Shown here one piece after another: positions 52,831 to 61,604 of a stretch of DNA of 64,000 nt. The notes below the pieces were generated by a model. That model made no database searches. It saw only the letters and a list, made by a program, of their open reading frames with translations, and was not told where the DNA came from. The stretch is from Asanoa siamensis (lineage in GTDB: Bacteria > Actinomycetota > Actinomycetes > Mycobacteriales > Micromonosporaceae). Position 1 is the stretch's first letter; every line of letters starts with the position of its first letter. The translations under genes and the position numbers were made by a program. Location: NCBI RefSeq assembly GCF_016862555.1, contig NZ_BONE01000013.1, positions 1-64,000 of the forward strand. Direction: 5' to 3'.

Positions 52831-53484
52831 ATGGCCGCGTACGACGCCCACGCCGACTGGTACGAGGACTACACGCGTTCCGTCTCGTCCTATATGGACA
52901 GGGTGCGGGCGCACCTGGCCGCGTTGCTCGGCCCAGGCAGCGGCACCTGCCTCGACCTGTGCTGCGGTGGGGGAGCGCACGCCGCGACGATCCGGGAGTT
53001 GGGCTGGCGGCCGGTCGGGGTCGACCTGTCCCGCGGGCAGTTGCGCTGGGCGCGCGGCCGGCTGCCGGTCGCCAACGGCGACGCGACCCGGCTGCCGCTG
53101 CGCTCCGCCGGCCTGCCGGCGGTGGCCTGCGTGCTGGCGCACACGGACGTGCCGGACTACGCGGCGGTGGTCCGGGAGGCGGCCCGGGTGCTGGCGCCCG
53201 GCGGACGGTTCGTGCACGTGGGGGTGCACCCGTGCTTCGTCGGTGCGTTCGCGGACCGCTCGGACGCGGCGCTGGTGACGATCAGCCCGCGGTACGCGGA
53301 CACGGCCCACACCTACGACGCCTGGGCCCCGCACGGGGTCCGGGCGCGGGTGGGAGCCTGGCACGTGCCCATGGCGGCGATGCTCAACGCGGTGGCCGCC
53401 GCGGGCCTGCACCTCGAGACGGTCGCCGAGTCAGGCCCGAACGGCATCGCCGACACGTTCGCCTTCAGCGCGCTCAGAAGCTGA
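52831..53484 (+). CDS. Class I SAM-dependent methyltransferase
   Basis: A 217-residue Methyltransf_11-type enzyme. Motif I is LDLCCGGGAHAATIRELG, the acidic loop is PVGVDLS, and later strands are ACVLAHTDVPDY and ARVLAPGGRFVHVG. Its substrate is unknown. The last 11 bp overlap the end of the convergent transglycosylase gene. Confidence 0.9.
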   Translation: MAAYDAHADWYEDYTRSVSSYMDRVRAHLAALLGPGSGTCLDLCCGGGAHAATIRELGWRPVGVDLSRGQLRWARGRLPVANGDATRLPLRSAGLPAVACVLAHTDVPDYAAVVREAARVLAPGGRFVHVGVHPCFVGAFADRSDAALVTISPRYADTAHTYDAWAPHGVRARVGAWHVPMAAMLNAVAAAGLHLETVAESGPNGIADTFAFSALRS

Positions 53485-54343
53485 GGCACTCACAGTTCTT
53501 CATCAGGGAGCGGACGTTGTCGACGTAGCGCGGGTTGGGTATCACCAGGCCGTTGCTGGTGTCGACCGCGCCCGGCCCGAAGTTGTAGGCCGCGATCACC
53601 GCGTTGAGCAGGCACAGGTCGTCGTGGCTGGCGCAGTCGGCGGGGTCGGCGGAGTAGTCGCCCTTGAAGTAGACGTCGCCGAAGTATTTGATCAGCCAGG
53701 CCAGGTAGTTGGCGCCGAGCGCCGCGTTGTCCTCGTAGTCCTTGATGTCGTAGCTCTTGTCGAACCGCTGGTTGACGAACGCCGCGGTGTCGGGCATGAC
53801 CTGCATGAGCCCGATGCCGCCGTCGCAGGCGATGATGTTGGACTGCCAGCCGCTCTCCTGGTAGGCGGTGGCCTTGACCAGGTCGAGGGGCACCTTGAGG
53901 CTCGGTGCGCTGGTCGGCCAGTAGGTGCGGCCGGCCGCGTCGGTCAGCGCGGCCTTGGCGGCGGCCCGGCTGGCCTGCGTGCCCTCGTACTTCGGCTTGG
54001 TGCAGCCCTCCGCGGGCTTCGGCGGCGGCGGAGCCTTCACCTCGTTGGTGGCCTTGCGCGGCGGGCTCTTCCTGGTCGGGGTGGTCTTGCGGGTCTGCTT
54101 CGGCGAGGGCGTCGGAGACTTCGTCGGCGCGGCGCCCAGACCGGTGTCGGCGTCGGCGTCGGCGTCCGGCTCCTCGGTGGCGTCCCAGGCGTTGGCCTCG
54201 TCGCTCGTCGTGGACCCGGCGGCGGCCGCGCTGTCGAGACCGCTGCCGGCGTTGGCCGGCGTGCCCTTATCGGCGCATCCGCCGGCCGCCAGGGCCAGCA
54301 CCACCGCGCAGACCGCGATCGCGTAACGGCGTGAGCTTCCCAT
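53474..54343 (-). CDS. Lytic transglycosylase (SLT domain) lipoprotein
   Basis: A 289-residue exported protein. Signal peptide residues 1-22 end in lipobox AAGGC (Cys23). A long Thr/Lys/Pro-rich linker (about 35-115) may span the cell wall. The C-terminal SLT/lysozyme-like domain (about 130-285) has catalytic Glu in AYQESGWQSN, GGIGLMQVMPDTA and AAYNFGPGAV. It would cleave peptidoglycan glycan strands with anhydro-sugar formation. GGGGAGG precedes ATG 54343. Confidence 0.92.
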   Translation of the reverse strand: MGSSRRYAIAVCAVVLALAAGGCADKGTPANAGSGLDSAAAAGSTTSDEANAWDATEEPDADADADTGLGAAPTKSPTPSPKQTRKTTPTRKSPPRKATNEVKAPPPPKPAEGCTKPKYEGTQASRAAAKAALTDAAGRTYWPTSAPSLKVPLDLVKATAYQESGWQSNIIACDGGIGLMQVMPDTAAFVNQRFDKSYDIKDYEDNAALGANYLAWLIKYFGDVYFKGDYSADPADCASHDDLCLLNAVIAAYNFGPGAVDTSNGLVIPNPRYVDNVRSLMKNCECLSF

Positions 54344-54389
54344 CGCACCTCCCCGTGATCGGGGGGACGCTATCAGCCGCGAACCGCTT

Positions 54390-55844
54390 TCACCGCCCCG
54401 GTTGCGCCGTCTGGGGTGCCGCGGCCAGCCCCGCGTCGTCGGCCTCGGGCCGCTTCTCGACCGCCGGTGCGGCGTACCCGATGGGCTCCTCGCTCTCCTC
54501 GTCGTCGCGGCTGGCCCAGGCGACCATGAAGAAGAGCGTCCACATCACGCCGAGCAGCACCGACGCGACGATCTCGCTGGCCAGGCTCCAGCCCAGGTAG
54601 AGGCGGGCGCCCGAGAGGCTCGCGATGAAGGCGGCCGCGACCGTCCACAGCGCCACCCGCAGCGGCCAGTGCCGGCCCCGGGAGAGCAGCCAGGCCAGGG
54701 TGCAGAAGCCGGCGGTGATCACGGCGTTCTGGCTGGGGAACAGGCCGGAGACCGACGAGTTGGCGGGGGTGAGCGCGCCCGCCCGGGTCAGGTCGGAGAT
54801 CACCGCGAGCAGCACCAGCGGCACGAACGCGCCGGCCGTGCCGATCACGGTGACCAGGTCGCCGCGCCACGGCCGGTGCTTCCACGCGAGCGCGACCGCG
54901 ACCAGGGCGACGGCGATGATCAGCAGGGAACCGCGCAGCACGCCGAGGGTGTCGCGGGCGGCCTCGACGGCGGGGCCGGTGCGGCGCAGCGCGAACCAGC
55001 CGGCGATGTTGTCGTCGATGATGCTCAGGCCGCTCTGGTCGACCGCCCACTTCATCACGAACGCGAGCCCGAAGGCGAGGCCGAACAGCAGCGCGATGCC
55101 GGCGACCAGGTTGGCGAGCAGTGCCCAGCCCCGCCCGATCCGCATGGTGAGCATGAAGAACAGGACACCGAAGCGCTGGTTGACCCAGCGCATCGGGGGC
55201 AGCGCGCCGGCCCGGGCGACCAGCGCGCGCCACGGGTCGGGGTTGCGGCCGAGCCAGCGACCGGCGAGCACGATGACGATCAGGGTGCCGATCAGGGTCA
55301 GCACGGCACTGGTCGCCTTGCCGAAATACTCGGAGACGGTCTCGTACGACTCGCCGGCCACGTACCCGACCAGCACCGACGCTCCGACGAAGAGGATCAC
55401 GCCGGGCGGGTTCCAGAGCACGAAGCGGCGGTACGGCATGCCGGTGGCACCGGCGAGGCGGGGCACGAGCGTACGGGCGAACGCGACGAACCGGGCGACC
55501 ATGATGCCGCGGCCGCCCATCCGGTGCAGCAGCCCCTCGGCCTTGGCCCAGCGCTCGGCACCGACCCGCTCGCCCCAGCGCCCCTCGCGTAGTCGGGCGC
55601 CCGTGCGGCGACCGGCCCGGAAGGCGAGCGAGTCACCGACCAGCCCGGCGACGATCATCAGCGCGAGCGTCAGCCGCAGGTCCAGCGTGCCCGTGTATGA
55701 CAGAAATCCGACGAGCAGCAGCGTCGCCTCGGCCGGGAACACCAGCCCCAGCAGCACCGCTGTTTCGCCCGCTATCAGTGTGAAGGCGATCACGTAGATG
55801 ACGGCCGGCGGTAAATCCGCCAGTCGTGTCAGTAGATCGACCAT
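54390..55844 (-). CDS. DedA (VTT) membrane protein fused to a PAP2 phosphatase
   Basis: A 484-residue polytopic membrane protein. The N-terminal half (about 10-200) is DedA/SNARE-associated, with ETAVLLGLVFPAEATLLLVG, FRAGRRTGARLREGRWGERV and ARFVAFARTLVPRLAGATGM. The C-terminal half (about 270-440) is a PAP2-type phosphatase with the pattern FPSQNAVITAGF and a later SGARLYLGWSLASEI, although the first KxxxxxxRP motif is not clear. DedA proteins translocate lipids such as undecaprenyl phosphate and PAP2 enzymes dephosphorylate undecaprenyl pyrophosphate, so a combined lipid-carrier recycling role is an inference. GGGGGA precedes ATG 55844. Confidence 0.88.
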   Translation of the reverse strand: MVDLLTRLADLPPAVIYVIAFTLIAGETAVLLGLVFPAEATLLLVGFLSYTGTLDLRLTLALMIVAGLVGDSLAFRAGRRTGARLREGRWGERVGAERWAKAEGLLHRMGGRGIMVARFVAFARTLVPRLAGATGMPYRRFVLWNPPGVILFVGASVLVGYVAGESYETVSEYFGKATSAVLTLIGTLIVIVLAGRWLGRNPDPWRALVARAGALPPMRWVNQRFGVLFFMLTMRIGRGWALLANLVAGIALLFGLAFGLAFVMKWAVDQSGLSIIDDNIAGWFALRRTGPAVEAARDTLGVLRGSLLIIAVALVAVALAWKHRPWRGDLVTVIGTAGAFVPLVLLAVISDLTRAGALTPANSSVSGLFPSQNAVITAGFCTLAWLLSRGRHWPLRVALWTVAAAFIASLSGARLYLGWSLASEIVASVLLGVMWTLFFMVAWASRDDEESEEPIGYAAPAVEKRPEADDAGLAAAPQTAQPGR

Positions 55845-55974
55845 TGCGTCCCCCGGCCCACCGAACCAGCATGCCAGTGCGTAAGGGTCCAGAAACAGGC
55901 AATAACCAGAGATCCGGGCCACCTCCGGGATACCCCGACGGGGTCGGCGATCGACGACCAAGGAGGATGGAGGT

Positions 55975-57840
55975 ATGCCGACCCGTTCCGATCTCCGCAA
56001 CGTCGCCATCGTGGCCCACGTCGACCACGGCAAGACGACCCTTGTCGACGCGATGCTGCGCCAGGGCGGCCAGTTCCACGCGCGTGCCGAGATGACCGAC
56101 CGCGTGATGGACTCGATGGACCTCGAGCGCGAGAAGGGCATCACCATTCTCGCGAAGAACACCGCCATCACGTACGCGCCCGCCGAAGGCGACCCGGTGG
56201 TCATCAACATCATCGACACCCCGGGCCACGCCGACTTCGGCGGTGAGGTCGAGCGCGGCCTCACCATGGTCGACGGCGTGGTGCTGCTGGTGGACGCGAG
56301 CGAGGGCCCGCTGCCGCAGACCCGCTTCGTGCTGCGCAAGGCCCTGGCGGCCCGCATGCCGATCATCCTGGTGATCAACAAGGTGGACCGCCCGGACGCG
56401 CGGATCAAAGAGGTCGTCGACGACACGTACGAGCTGTTCCTCGATCTCGACGCGGACGACTCGCAGATCGACTTCCCGATCGTGTACGCCTGCGCCCGCG
56501 ACGGCATCGCGTCCCTGACGCAGCCGGCCGACGGCACGGTGCCGACCGACAGCGACTCGCTGGAGCCCCTGTTCCGGGTGCTGCTGGACTCCATCCCGGC
56601 GCCGTCGTACTCCGAGGACGCGCCTCTGCAGGCCCACGTGACCAACCTCGACGCCTCGCCGTTCCTCGGCCGGCTGGCCCTGTGCCGGGTCCGCGAGGGC
56701 ACGATCCGCAAGGGCCAGACGGTGGCCTGGTGCAAGACCGACGGGACGACCGAGCGGGTACGAATCTCCGAGCTGCTGATGACCGAGGGCCTGGAGCGCA
56801 AGCCGGCGGAGTCGGCGGGCCCGGGCGACATCATGGCGGTCGCCGGCATCCCCGAGATCATGATCGGCGAGACGCTGGCCGACGCGGAGGACCCGCGCCC
56901 GCTGCCGCTGATCACGGTCGACGAGCCCGCGATCTCGATGACGATCGGCACCAACACGTCGCCGCTGGTCGGCAAGGTCAAGGGCGCGAAGGTCACCGCC
57001 CGGATGGTCAAGGACCGCCTCGACCGCGAGCTGATCGGCAACGTGTCGCTGAAGGTCCTCCCGACGGAACGCCCGGACGCGTGGGAGGTCCAGGGCCGCG
57101 GCGAGCTCGCCCTGGCGATCCTGGTGGAGCAGATGCGCCGCGAGTCGTACGAGCTGACGGTCGGCAAGCCACAGGTCGTGACGCGCGAGATCGACGGCAA
57201 GGTGTGCGAGCCGGTGGAGCGGCTGACGATCGACTCGCCGGAGGAGTACCTGGGCGCGATCACCCAGCTGCTGGCGACCCGCAAGGGCCGGATGGAGCAG
57301 CTGGTCAACCACGGCACGGGCTGGATCCGGATGGAATGGCTGGTGCCGGCCCGCGGTCTCATCGGCTTCCGGACGGAGTTCCTCACCGACACGCGCGGCA
57401 CCGGAATCCTGCACCACGTGTTCGAGAGCTACGAGCCGTGGTTCGGGGAGCTGCGTACCCGTGGCAACGGTTCGTTGGTCGCGGACCGCTCGGGCCCCGT
57501 GACGGGCTTCGCGATGCTGAACCTGCAGGAGCGGGGGACGCTGTTCGTGGAGCCGGGCACGGAGGTCTACGAGGGCATGATCGTGGGTGAGAACTCGCGC
57601 TCGGACGACATGGACGTCAACATCACGAAAGAAAAGAAGCTGACGAACATGCGCTCGTCGACGGCTGACGAGACGGAGAAGGTGATTCCGCCGCGGAAGC
57701 TGTCGTTGGAGCAGGCTCTGGAGTTCTGCCGTGAGGACGAGTGCGTCGAGGTGACCCCGACGGCGGTGCGGATCCGCAAGGTGGTCCTGGACCAGACGAT
57801 CCGCGGGCGGGCAGCGGCCCGCCGCAAGCACGCCGGCTGA
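55975..57840 (+). CDS. typA: Translational GTPase TypA/BipA
   Basis: A 621-residue ribosome-associated GTPase. G1 is AHVDHGKTT (14-22), G2 lies in the REKGITILAKNTAI region, G3 is DTPGHADFGG and G4 is NKVDRPDARIKE. Domain II and the EF-G-like domains III and V, plus the BipA-specific C-terminal domain, follow with normal length. AAGGAGG is well placed before ATG 55975. It acts in ribosome assembly or translation under stress. Confidence 0.97.
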   Translation: MPTRSDLRNVAIVAHVDHGKTTLVDAMLRQGGQFHARAEMTDRVMDSMDLEREKGITILAKNTAITYAPAEGDPVVINIIDTPGHADFGGEVERGLTMVDGVVLLVDASEGPLPQTRFVLRKALAARMPIILVINKVDRPDARIKEVVDDTYELFLDLDADDSQIDFPIVYACARDGIASLTQPADGTVPTDSDSLEPLFRVLLDSIPAPSYSEDAPLQAHVTNLDASPFLGRLALCRVREGTIRKGQTVAWCKTDGTTERVRISELLMTEGLERKPAESAGPGDIMAVAGIPEIMIGETLADAEDPRPLPLITVDEPAISMTIGTNTSPLVGKVKGAKVTARMVKDRLDRELIGNVSLKVLPTERPDAWEVQGRGELALAILVEQMRRESYELTVGKPQVVTREIDGKVCEPVERLTIDSPEEYLGAITQLLATRKGRMEQLVNHGTGWIRMEWLVPARGLIGFRTEFLTDTRGTGILHHVFESYEPWFGELRTRGNGSLVADRSGPVTGFAMLNLQERGTLFVEPGTEVYEGMIVGENSRSDDMDVNITKEKKLTNMRSSTADETEKVIPPRKLSLEQALEFCREDECVEVTPTAVRIRKVVLDQTIRGRAAARRKHAG

Positions 57841-57863
57841 GCCCCGCGGTGTGGGCAGCGGTG

Positions 57864-57910
57864 GCAACCGGATCGATCGGCGCCCGCGGGCGCCGAGGTG
57901 GTCCGGTTGC
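57864..57910. terminator. Bidirectional terminator between typA and the DUF6884 gene
   Basis: An inner perfect palindrome CGGCGCCCGCGGGCGCCG (57878-57895) is nested in an outer 9-bp stem GCAACCGGA / TCCGGTTGC (57864-57872 and 57902-57910). The structure lies between convergent genes. Confidence 0.8.
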
Positions 57911-57925
57911 CGGGGCGCACGGAGG

Positions 57926-59071
57926 CTAGAGCCGGTGCCGGCCGCGTAGTCGGGTGAGTTGCGCGCGGACAGGTGTGGCCGGCATGCCCTTCAGGTTCAG
58001 CGGTGGGTCGAGGTCCTTGAGGACCGTCTCCTCGAGGCGGCCGAGTGTGTCGGCGTCCGCGTAGGGGACGGTGACGACCTTCAGGCGGTCGTGCATCCAG
58101 GACGTCAGCGCCGGTTCGTCGATGCTGTCGCTGCCCGCCGCGGCGGCGAGGATCGCGCCGAGTGTGCGCCGGAGCGTGGAGAACTCGTGGTTTCCGCCGA
58201 GGTGCATGCCCGCGATGCGGGCCCACAGCGTGTTCGTCGACCGCCTGCCGCTCGGCCATCTGGTGGCGCCAGCGGTTCCGGCGTAGATGATCCCCGAGGC
58301 GATCGGGAAGCCCAGCCCGCGGGACAGGTCGAGGGCGCCGGGCGCATCGACCCACCAGCAGTAGAGGCCGGTCACGCGGAGGCCGGCGCCCTGCCGGTCC
58401 AGGAACTCTTCTGGAGTCACCGCGGCCCCTCGTGACCGCAGGCGGTCGATGACCAGGTCCGACTCCGCCGGTTCGCGCGCACCGGCGCCGGCCGCGTCGT
58501 ACCAGGCGAGGCGCTCGCCCATCGTCAGACCGTGCAGCGGGAGCATCAGGCCGGCACCCTTGGTGGCGAGCGGTCCGCTGATGGCGTCGACGTACGCCGC
58601 CCCGGCGTGGACCTCGACCACGCGTCCGGTCAGTGGGCCGGCGAGGAGCTCGAGCCGCTCCGCCACCCAGCGTCCCCACGCCGACCGATAGCCGGCGGGC
58701 GTGTCGGGCAGGTACCGCTCGTACGGCGCCAGCCACTCGTCGGGTCCCACCAGGCCGTGTTCGGCGGAGAGGATGAACCAGGGAACTCCGCTGCGTTCGG
58801 CGTACGCCCGCTCCTTCTTGAACAGCGCGGAAACATACAGGTCGCGGGCGGCGGCCGGCACGCCGCGCTTCTCCTTGACGCAGGTGACCAGCAGCAGATC
58901 CGCGGGACCGCGCGGGACCGCGGGCAGCTCCGGTGAGCCGGCCCGTACGAAGGTGACCTCCACACCAGGGACCACCTTGTCGATGGCGTAGCCGGCGGTC
59001 GGAGCCGAGTCGAGAGCTTCGCGCAGCGGTTCCATGTGGTCAGTCTTCAACACGGGCCTCGCCGGCGGCAT
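57926..59071 (-). CDS. DUF6884 domain fused to a GIY-YIG nuclease-like domain
   Basis: A 381-residue protein. The N-terminal half (about 55-160) matches DUF6884 (LLLVTCVKEKRGVPAAARDL, WFILSAEHGLVGPDEWLAPY). The C-terminal half (about 225-320) looks like a GIY-YIG nuclease: GLYCWWV and IIYAGTAG as the two strand motifs, then a conserved Arg in LWARIAGMHL and a GGNHEFSTLR segment. ATG 59071 overlaps the TAA of the upstream amidohydrolase gene as TAATG; ATG 59035 is an alternative. The combination suggests DNA processing or defence, but I know of no assigned function. Confidence 0.75.
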   Translation of the reverse strand: MPPARPVLKTDHMEPLREALDSAPTAGYAIDKVVPGVEVTFVRAGSPELPAVPRGPADLLLVTCVKEKRGVPAAARDLYVSALFKKERAYAERSGVPWFILSAEHGLVGPDEWLAPYERYLPDTPAGYRSAWGRWVAERLELLAGPLTGRVVEVHAGAAYVDAISGPLATKGAGLMLPLHGLTMGERLAWYDAAGAGAREPAESDLVIDRLRSRGAAVTPEEFLDRQGAGLRVTGLYCWWVDAPGALDLSRGLGFPIASGIIYAGTAGATRWPSGRRSTNTLWARIAGMHLGGNHEFSTLRRTLGAILAAAAGSDSIDEPALTSWMHDRLKVVTVPYADADTLGRLEETVLKDLDPPLNLKGMPATPVRAQLTRLRGRHRL

Positions 59072-59985
59072 TAGTCGATCGTGGCGCCTTCCGCGGCGTT
59101 GAGGTTGAAGAGGCGTGACGCGTTGTCCCAGCAGACCGCGCGCAGCCAGTCGTCGCCGAAGTCCAGAGCGGCCAACCCCGCCAACTGACGCGCGTACGCA
59201 TAGGGGATGTTCGGGAAATCCGATCCGAGGAGGACCTTGCCGGCCTCACCCAGGGCGTGTAACCGCGGCAGTTCCGACCGGGGGAACGGTTGCGCCGCGT
59301 CGAAGAAGTCCGTGAACATCATCGTCGTGTCCAGGGCGACCCCCTCGTAGTCCTCCGCCAGCCGCAGGAAGTCGACATACTCCGGCGCGCCCAGGTGGGC
59401 GATGATCGCGCGCAACCGCGGATGCCGCGCCAGGACCGCGCCGAACGGTCCCGGACCCGTGTGGCCGTGGGCGACCGGGCCCGAGCCGGCGTACACCACG
59501 ACCGGCACCTGCGCCTCGGCCAGCAGGCCCCACACCTCGTCGAGCAGCGGGTCGGCCGGGTGGAAGTCGGCGACCTGCAGGTGCAGCTTGAACAGCCGGG
59601 CACCCGACGAGAGAGCGGCCCGGGTGTAGGCCGACGCCGACGGCTCCGGGTAGAACGTCGCGCACGGCAGACAGCCGGGGGTACGGGCGGCGAAGTCGAG
59701 CGTCCACGCGTTGAGGTCGGCCGCCATCCCGGGGCGGTGCGCGTAGGCGAGCGCGCTGAACACCCGTACCCCCATGCCCCGCAGATGGGCGACCCGCTCC
59801 GCATCCGGCCAGCGGTAGCGGATCGGCCACGGCATCCCGACCAGCGGCCCCGCGTCGTCGAAATGCGCCCACACCCGGCGCATCATCCGGTCCGGCAGGA
59901 AATGCGTGTGCACGTCGGCCAGGCCTGGCAACCCCAGCGCCTGCCAGAAGGCCGGCACGTCCTCGTCGTCCAGCAGCCGCGGCAT
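59071..59985 (-). CDS. Amidohydrolase-family (TIM-barrel) metal-dependent hydrolase
   Basis: A 304-residue amidohydrolase-2 type protein. The metal-binding HxH is in DVHTHFLPD near residue 25. Further ligands are likely at KLHLQVADFHP, IIAHLG and the C-terminal Asp in GSDFPN. Such enzymes hydrolyse or decarboxylate small aromatic and related substrates; the substrate here is unknown. ATG 59985 has a TAGGTT box 7 nt upstream (leaderless). It is translationally coupled to the DUF6884 gene through TAATG. Confidence 0.9.
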   Translation of the reverse strand: MPRLLDDEDVPAFWQALGLPGLADVHTHFLPDRMMRRVWAHFDDAGPLVGMPWPIRYRWPDAERVAHLRGMGVRVFSALAYAHRPGMAADLNAWTLDFAARTPGCLPCATFYPEPSASAYTRAALSSGARLFKLHLQVADFHPADPLLDEVWGLLAEAQVPVVVYAGSGPVAHGHTGPGPFGAVLARHPRLRAIIAHLGAPEYVDFLRLAEDYEGVALDTTMMFTDFFDAAQPFPRSELPRLHALGEAGKVLLGSDFPNIPYAYARQLAGLAALDFGDDWLRAVCWDNASRLFNLNAAEGATID

Positions 59986-59992
59986 GCGAGCC

Positions 59993-59998
59993 AACCTA
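59993..59998 (-). promoter_or_regulatory. -10 box (TAGGTT) for the leaderless amidohydrolase gene
   Basis: Minus-strand TAGGTT, then GGCTCGC, then ATG 59985. Confidence 0.5.
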
Positions 59999-60101
59999 CC
60001 CCCGGCGAAGATGGCCGAAAGGTTAACTCCTGGCCAACCAGCGGTTGCGCGTACACCGGGACCTCGTGAGGATCGATGGATTCCCGACAAAGGAGTCCTG
60101 G

Positions 60102-61568
60102 ATGTCTGACCTTGATCGCCGTTCCTTGTTGCGGGGTGTTGCCGCTGCCGCCGGAGGTGTCGCGCTCGGTGGGCCGTTCCTCGGGTTCGTCAACCGTGAC
60201 GCGGCCAGCGCCGCCCGACCCCGCCGGCCCCTCGTCGACGACGTCGCCGACCTGCGTGACGGGCAGGTTCGGCTGCACGTGCCCGCCGGTTTCCGCTACC
60301 GCTCCTTCCATGACACCGAGTCACCGATCACGCTCGACGACGGCACCGCGCTGCCCGGCCGGCACGACGGCATGGGGGCCTTCCGCGGGAGGGACGGCGA
60401 CGTCGTCCTCGTCCGCAACCACGAGATCAACGGCCCGGGCGCCGCGTTCGGGCCGCGTACCCCTTATGACCCGATGGCCCGGGGCGGCACCACGACCGTC
60501 CACACGACGCGGTACGGCGAGGTCAAGCGCGCGTACACCAGCGTCAACGGCACCATGATGAACTGTTCCGGCGGCCGGATGCCCTGGGGCAGCTGGGTGA
60601 CCTGCGAGGAGACCGTCAACGGGCCCGACGTCGGGCCGGATTTCACGAACGTCTCCAACATCCCGCTGACCCAACCGCACGGGTACGTGTTCGAGGTGCC
60701 CGTCAAGGGTGAGGCCAGCGGCGAGCCGCTCACCGCGGCCGGGCGGTTCACGCACGAGGCCGTCGCCTGGGACCCGCACTCCGGCTACCTCTACCTCACC
60801 GAGGACAGCTTCGAGTTCCCGTCCGGCTTCTTCCGCTACAAGCCGCGGCGCGACCCGATGCGGCTCGGTCACCTCGACAACAAGGGGCGGCTGCAGATGC
60901 TCGCCGTCCGCAAGCGCCCCAACATCCACCTCGAGGGCGAGCAGCGGCGCGGCGCCACGTACGACGTGAAATGGGTCGATATCGACGATCCCGCGCCGCG
61001 CTTTCCCTACACTCCCGGCGAGACGGCGCCGACGAGCAACGACGATGCCACCGTGTACGTGCCGCGGCAGGGCTGGGAGCAGGGGGCGGCCTACTTCTCC
61101 CGCCTGGAGGGCGCGGTCTACGACGACGGGGTCATCTACTTCACCTCGACGCAGGGTGGCGGCGAGCCGGAGACGGAGATCGGACCACACCCGACCGGCG
61201 GGTACGGCAACGGGTCAGGCCAGATCTGGGCCTACTACCCGAAGCACGAGGTGCTGCGGGTCGTCTACCAGTCGCCGGGGCCGGACACTCTCGACTTCCC
61301 GGACAACGTGACCACCAGCCCGCGCGGCACGCTGGTCGTGTGCGAGGACAACACCAACGACAACTACCTGCGCGGGCTCACCCGGCACGGGGACCTGTTC
61401 GACATCGCGCTGAACCGGCTGACGTCCTCGACCGGCACGACCCGGTACAACGACGAGTTCGCCGGGTCGACGTTCAGCCCCGACGGGCGGACGCTGTTCG
61501 TCAACATCCAGGCGAGCGCGGGCATGACGTTCGCCATCTGGGGTGACTGGCGCGGGATCGGCGTGTGA
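60102..61568 (+). CDS. Tat-exported PhoX-type alkaline phosphatase (DUF839 family)
   Basis: A 488-residue secreted enzyme. A twin-arginine signal (RRSLLRGVAAAAGGVALGG, Arg6-Arg7) covers about residues 1-37. The mature part matches PhoX/DUF839 proteins, which are calcium- and iron-dependent phosphatases with a beta-propeller fold: RFTHEAVAWDPHSGYLYLTE, TCEETVNGPD, and NDEFAGSTFSPDGRTLFVNI near the end. AAAGGAG lies before ATG 60102. It probably releases phosphate outside the cell. The upstream DNA has 11-nt-spaced GTTAACT/GCCAACC elements that faintly resemble Pho boxes. Confidence 0.9.
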   Translation: MSDLDRRSLLRGVAAAAGGVALGGPFLGFVNRDAASAARPRRPLVDDVADLRDGQVRLHVPAGFRYRSFHDTESPITLDDGTALPGRHDGMGAFRGRDGDVVLVRNHEINGPGAAFGPRTPYDPMARGGTTTVHTTRYGEVKRAYTSVNGTMMNCSGGRMPWGSWVTCEETVNGPDVGPDFTNVSNIPLTQPHGYVFEVPVKGEASGEPLTAAGRFTHEAVAWDPHSGYLYLTEDSFEFPSGFFRYKPRRDPMRLGHLDNKGRLQMLAVRKRPNIHLEGEQRRGATYDVKWVDIDDPAPRFPYTPGETAPTSNDDATVYVPRQGWEQGAAYFSRLEGAVYDDGVIYFTSTQGGGEPETEIGPHPTGGYGNGSGQIWAYYPKHEVLRVVYQSPGPDTLDFPDNVTTSPRGTLVVCEDNTNDNYLRGLTRHGDLFDIALNRLTSSTGTTRYNDEFAGSTFSPDGRTLFVNIQASAGMTFAIWGDWRGIGV

Positions 61569-61592
61569 CCGGCGGCGCGGGCGGTGGCTGGG

Positions 61593-61598
61593 TACGGT
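61593..61598 (+). promoter_or_regulatory. -10 box (TACGGT) for the leaderless CocE/NonD gene
   Basis: TACGGT, then GAGATC, then GTG 61605. Confidence 0.45.
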
Positions 61599-61604
61599 GA
61601 GATC

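Noticed and set aside
55633-57867. 744-codon minus-strand frame opposite typA
   Set aside because: Shadow frame; typA on the plus strand has all GTPase motifs and a strong ribosome binding site.
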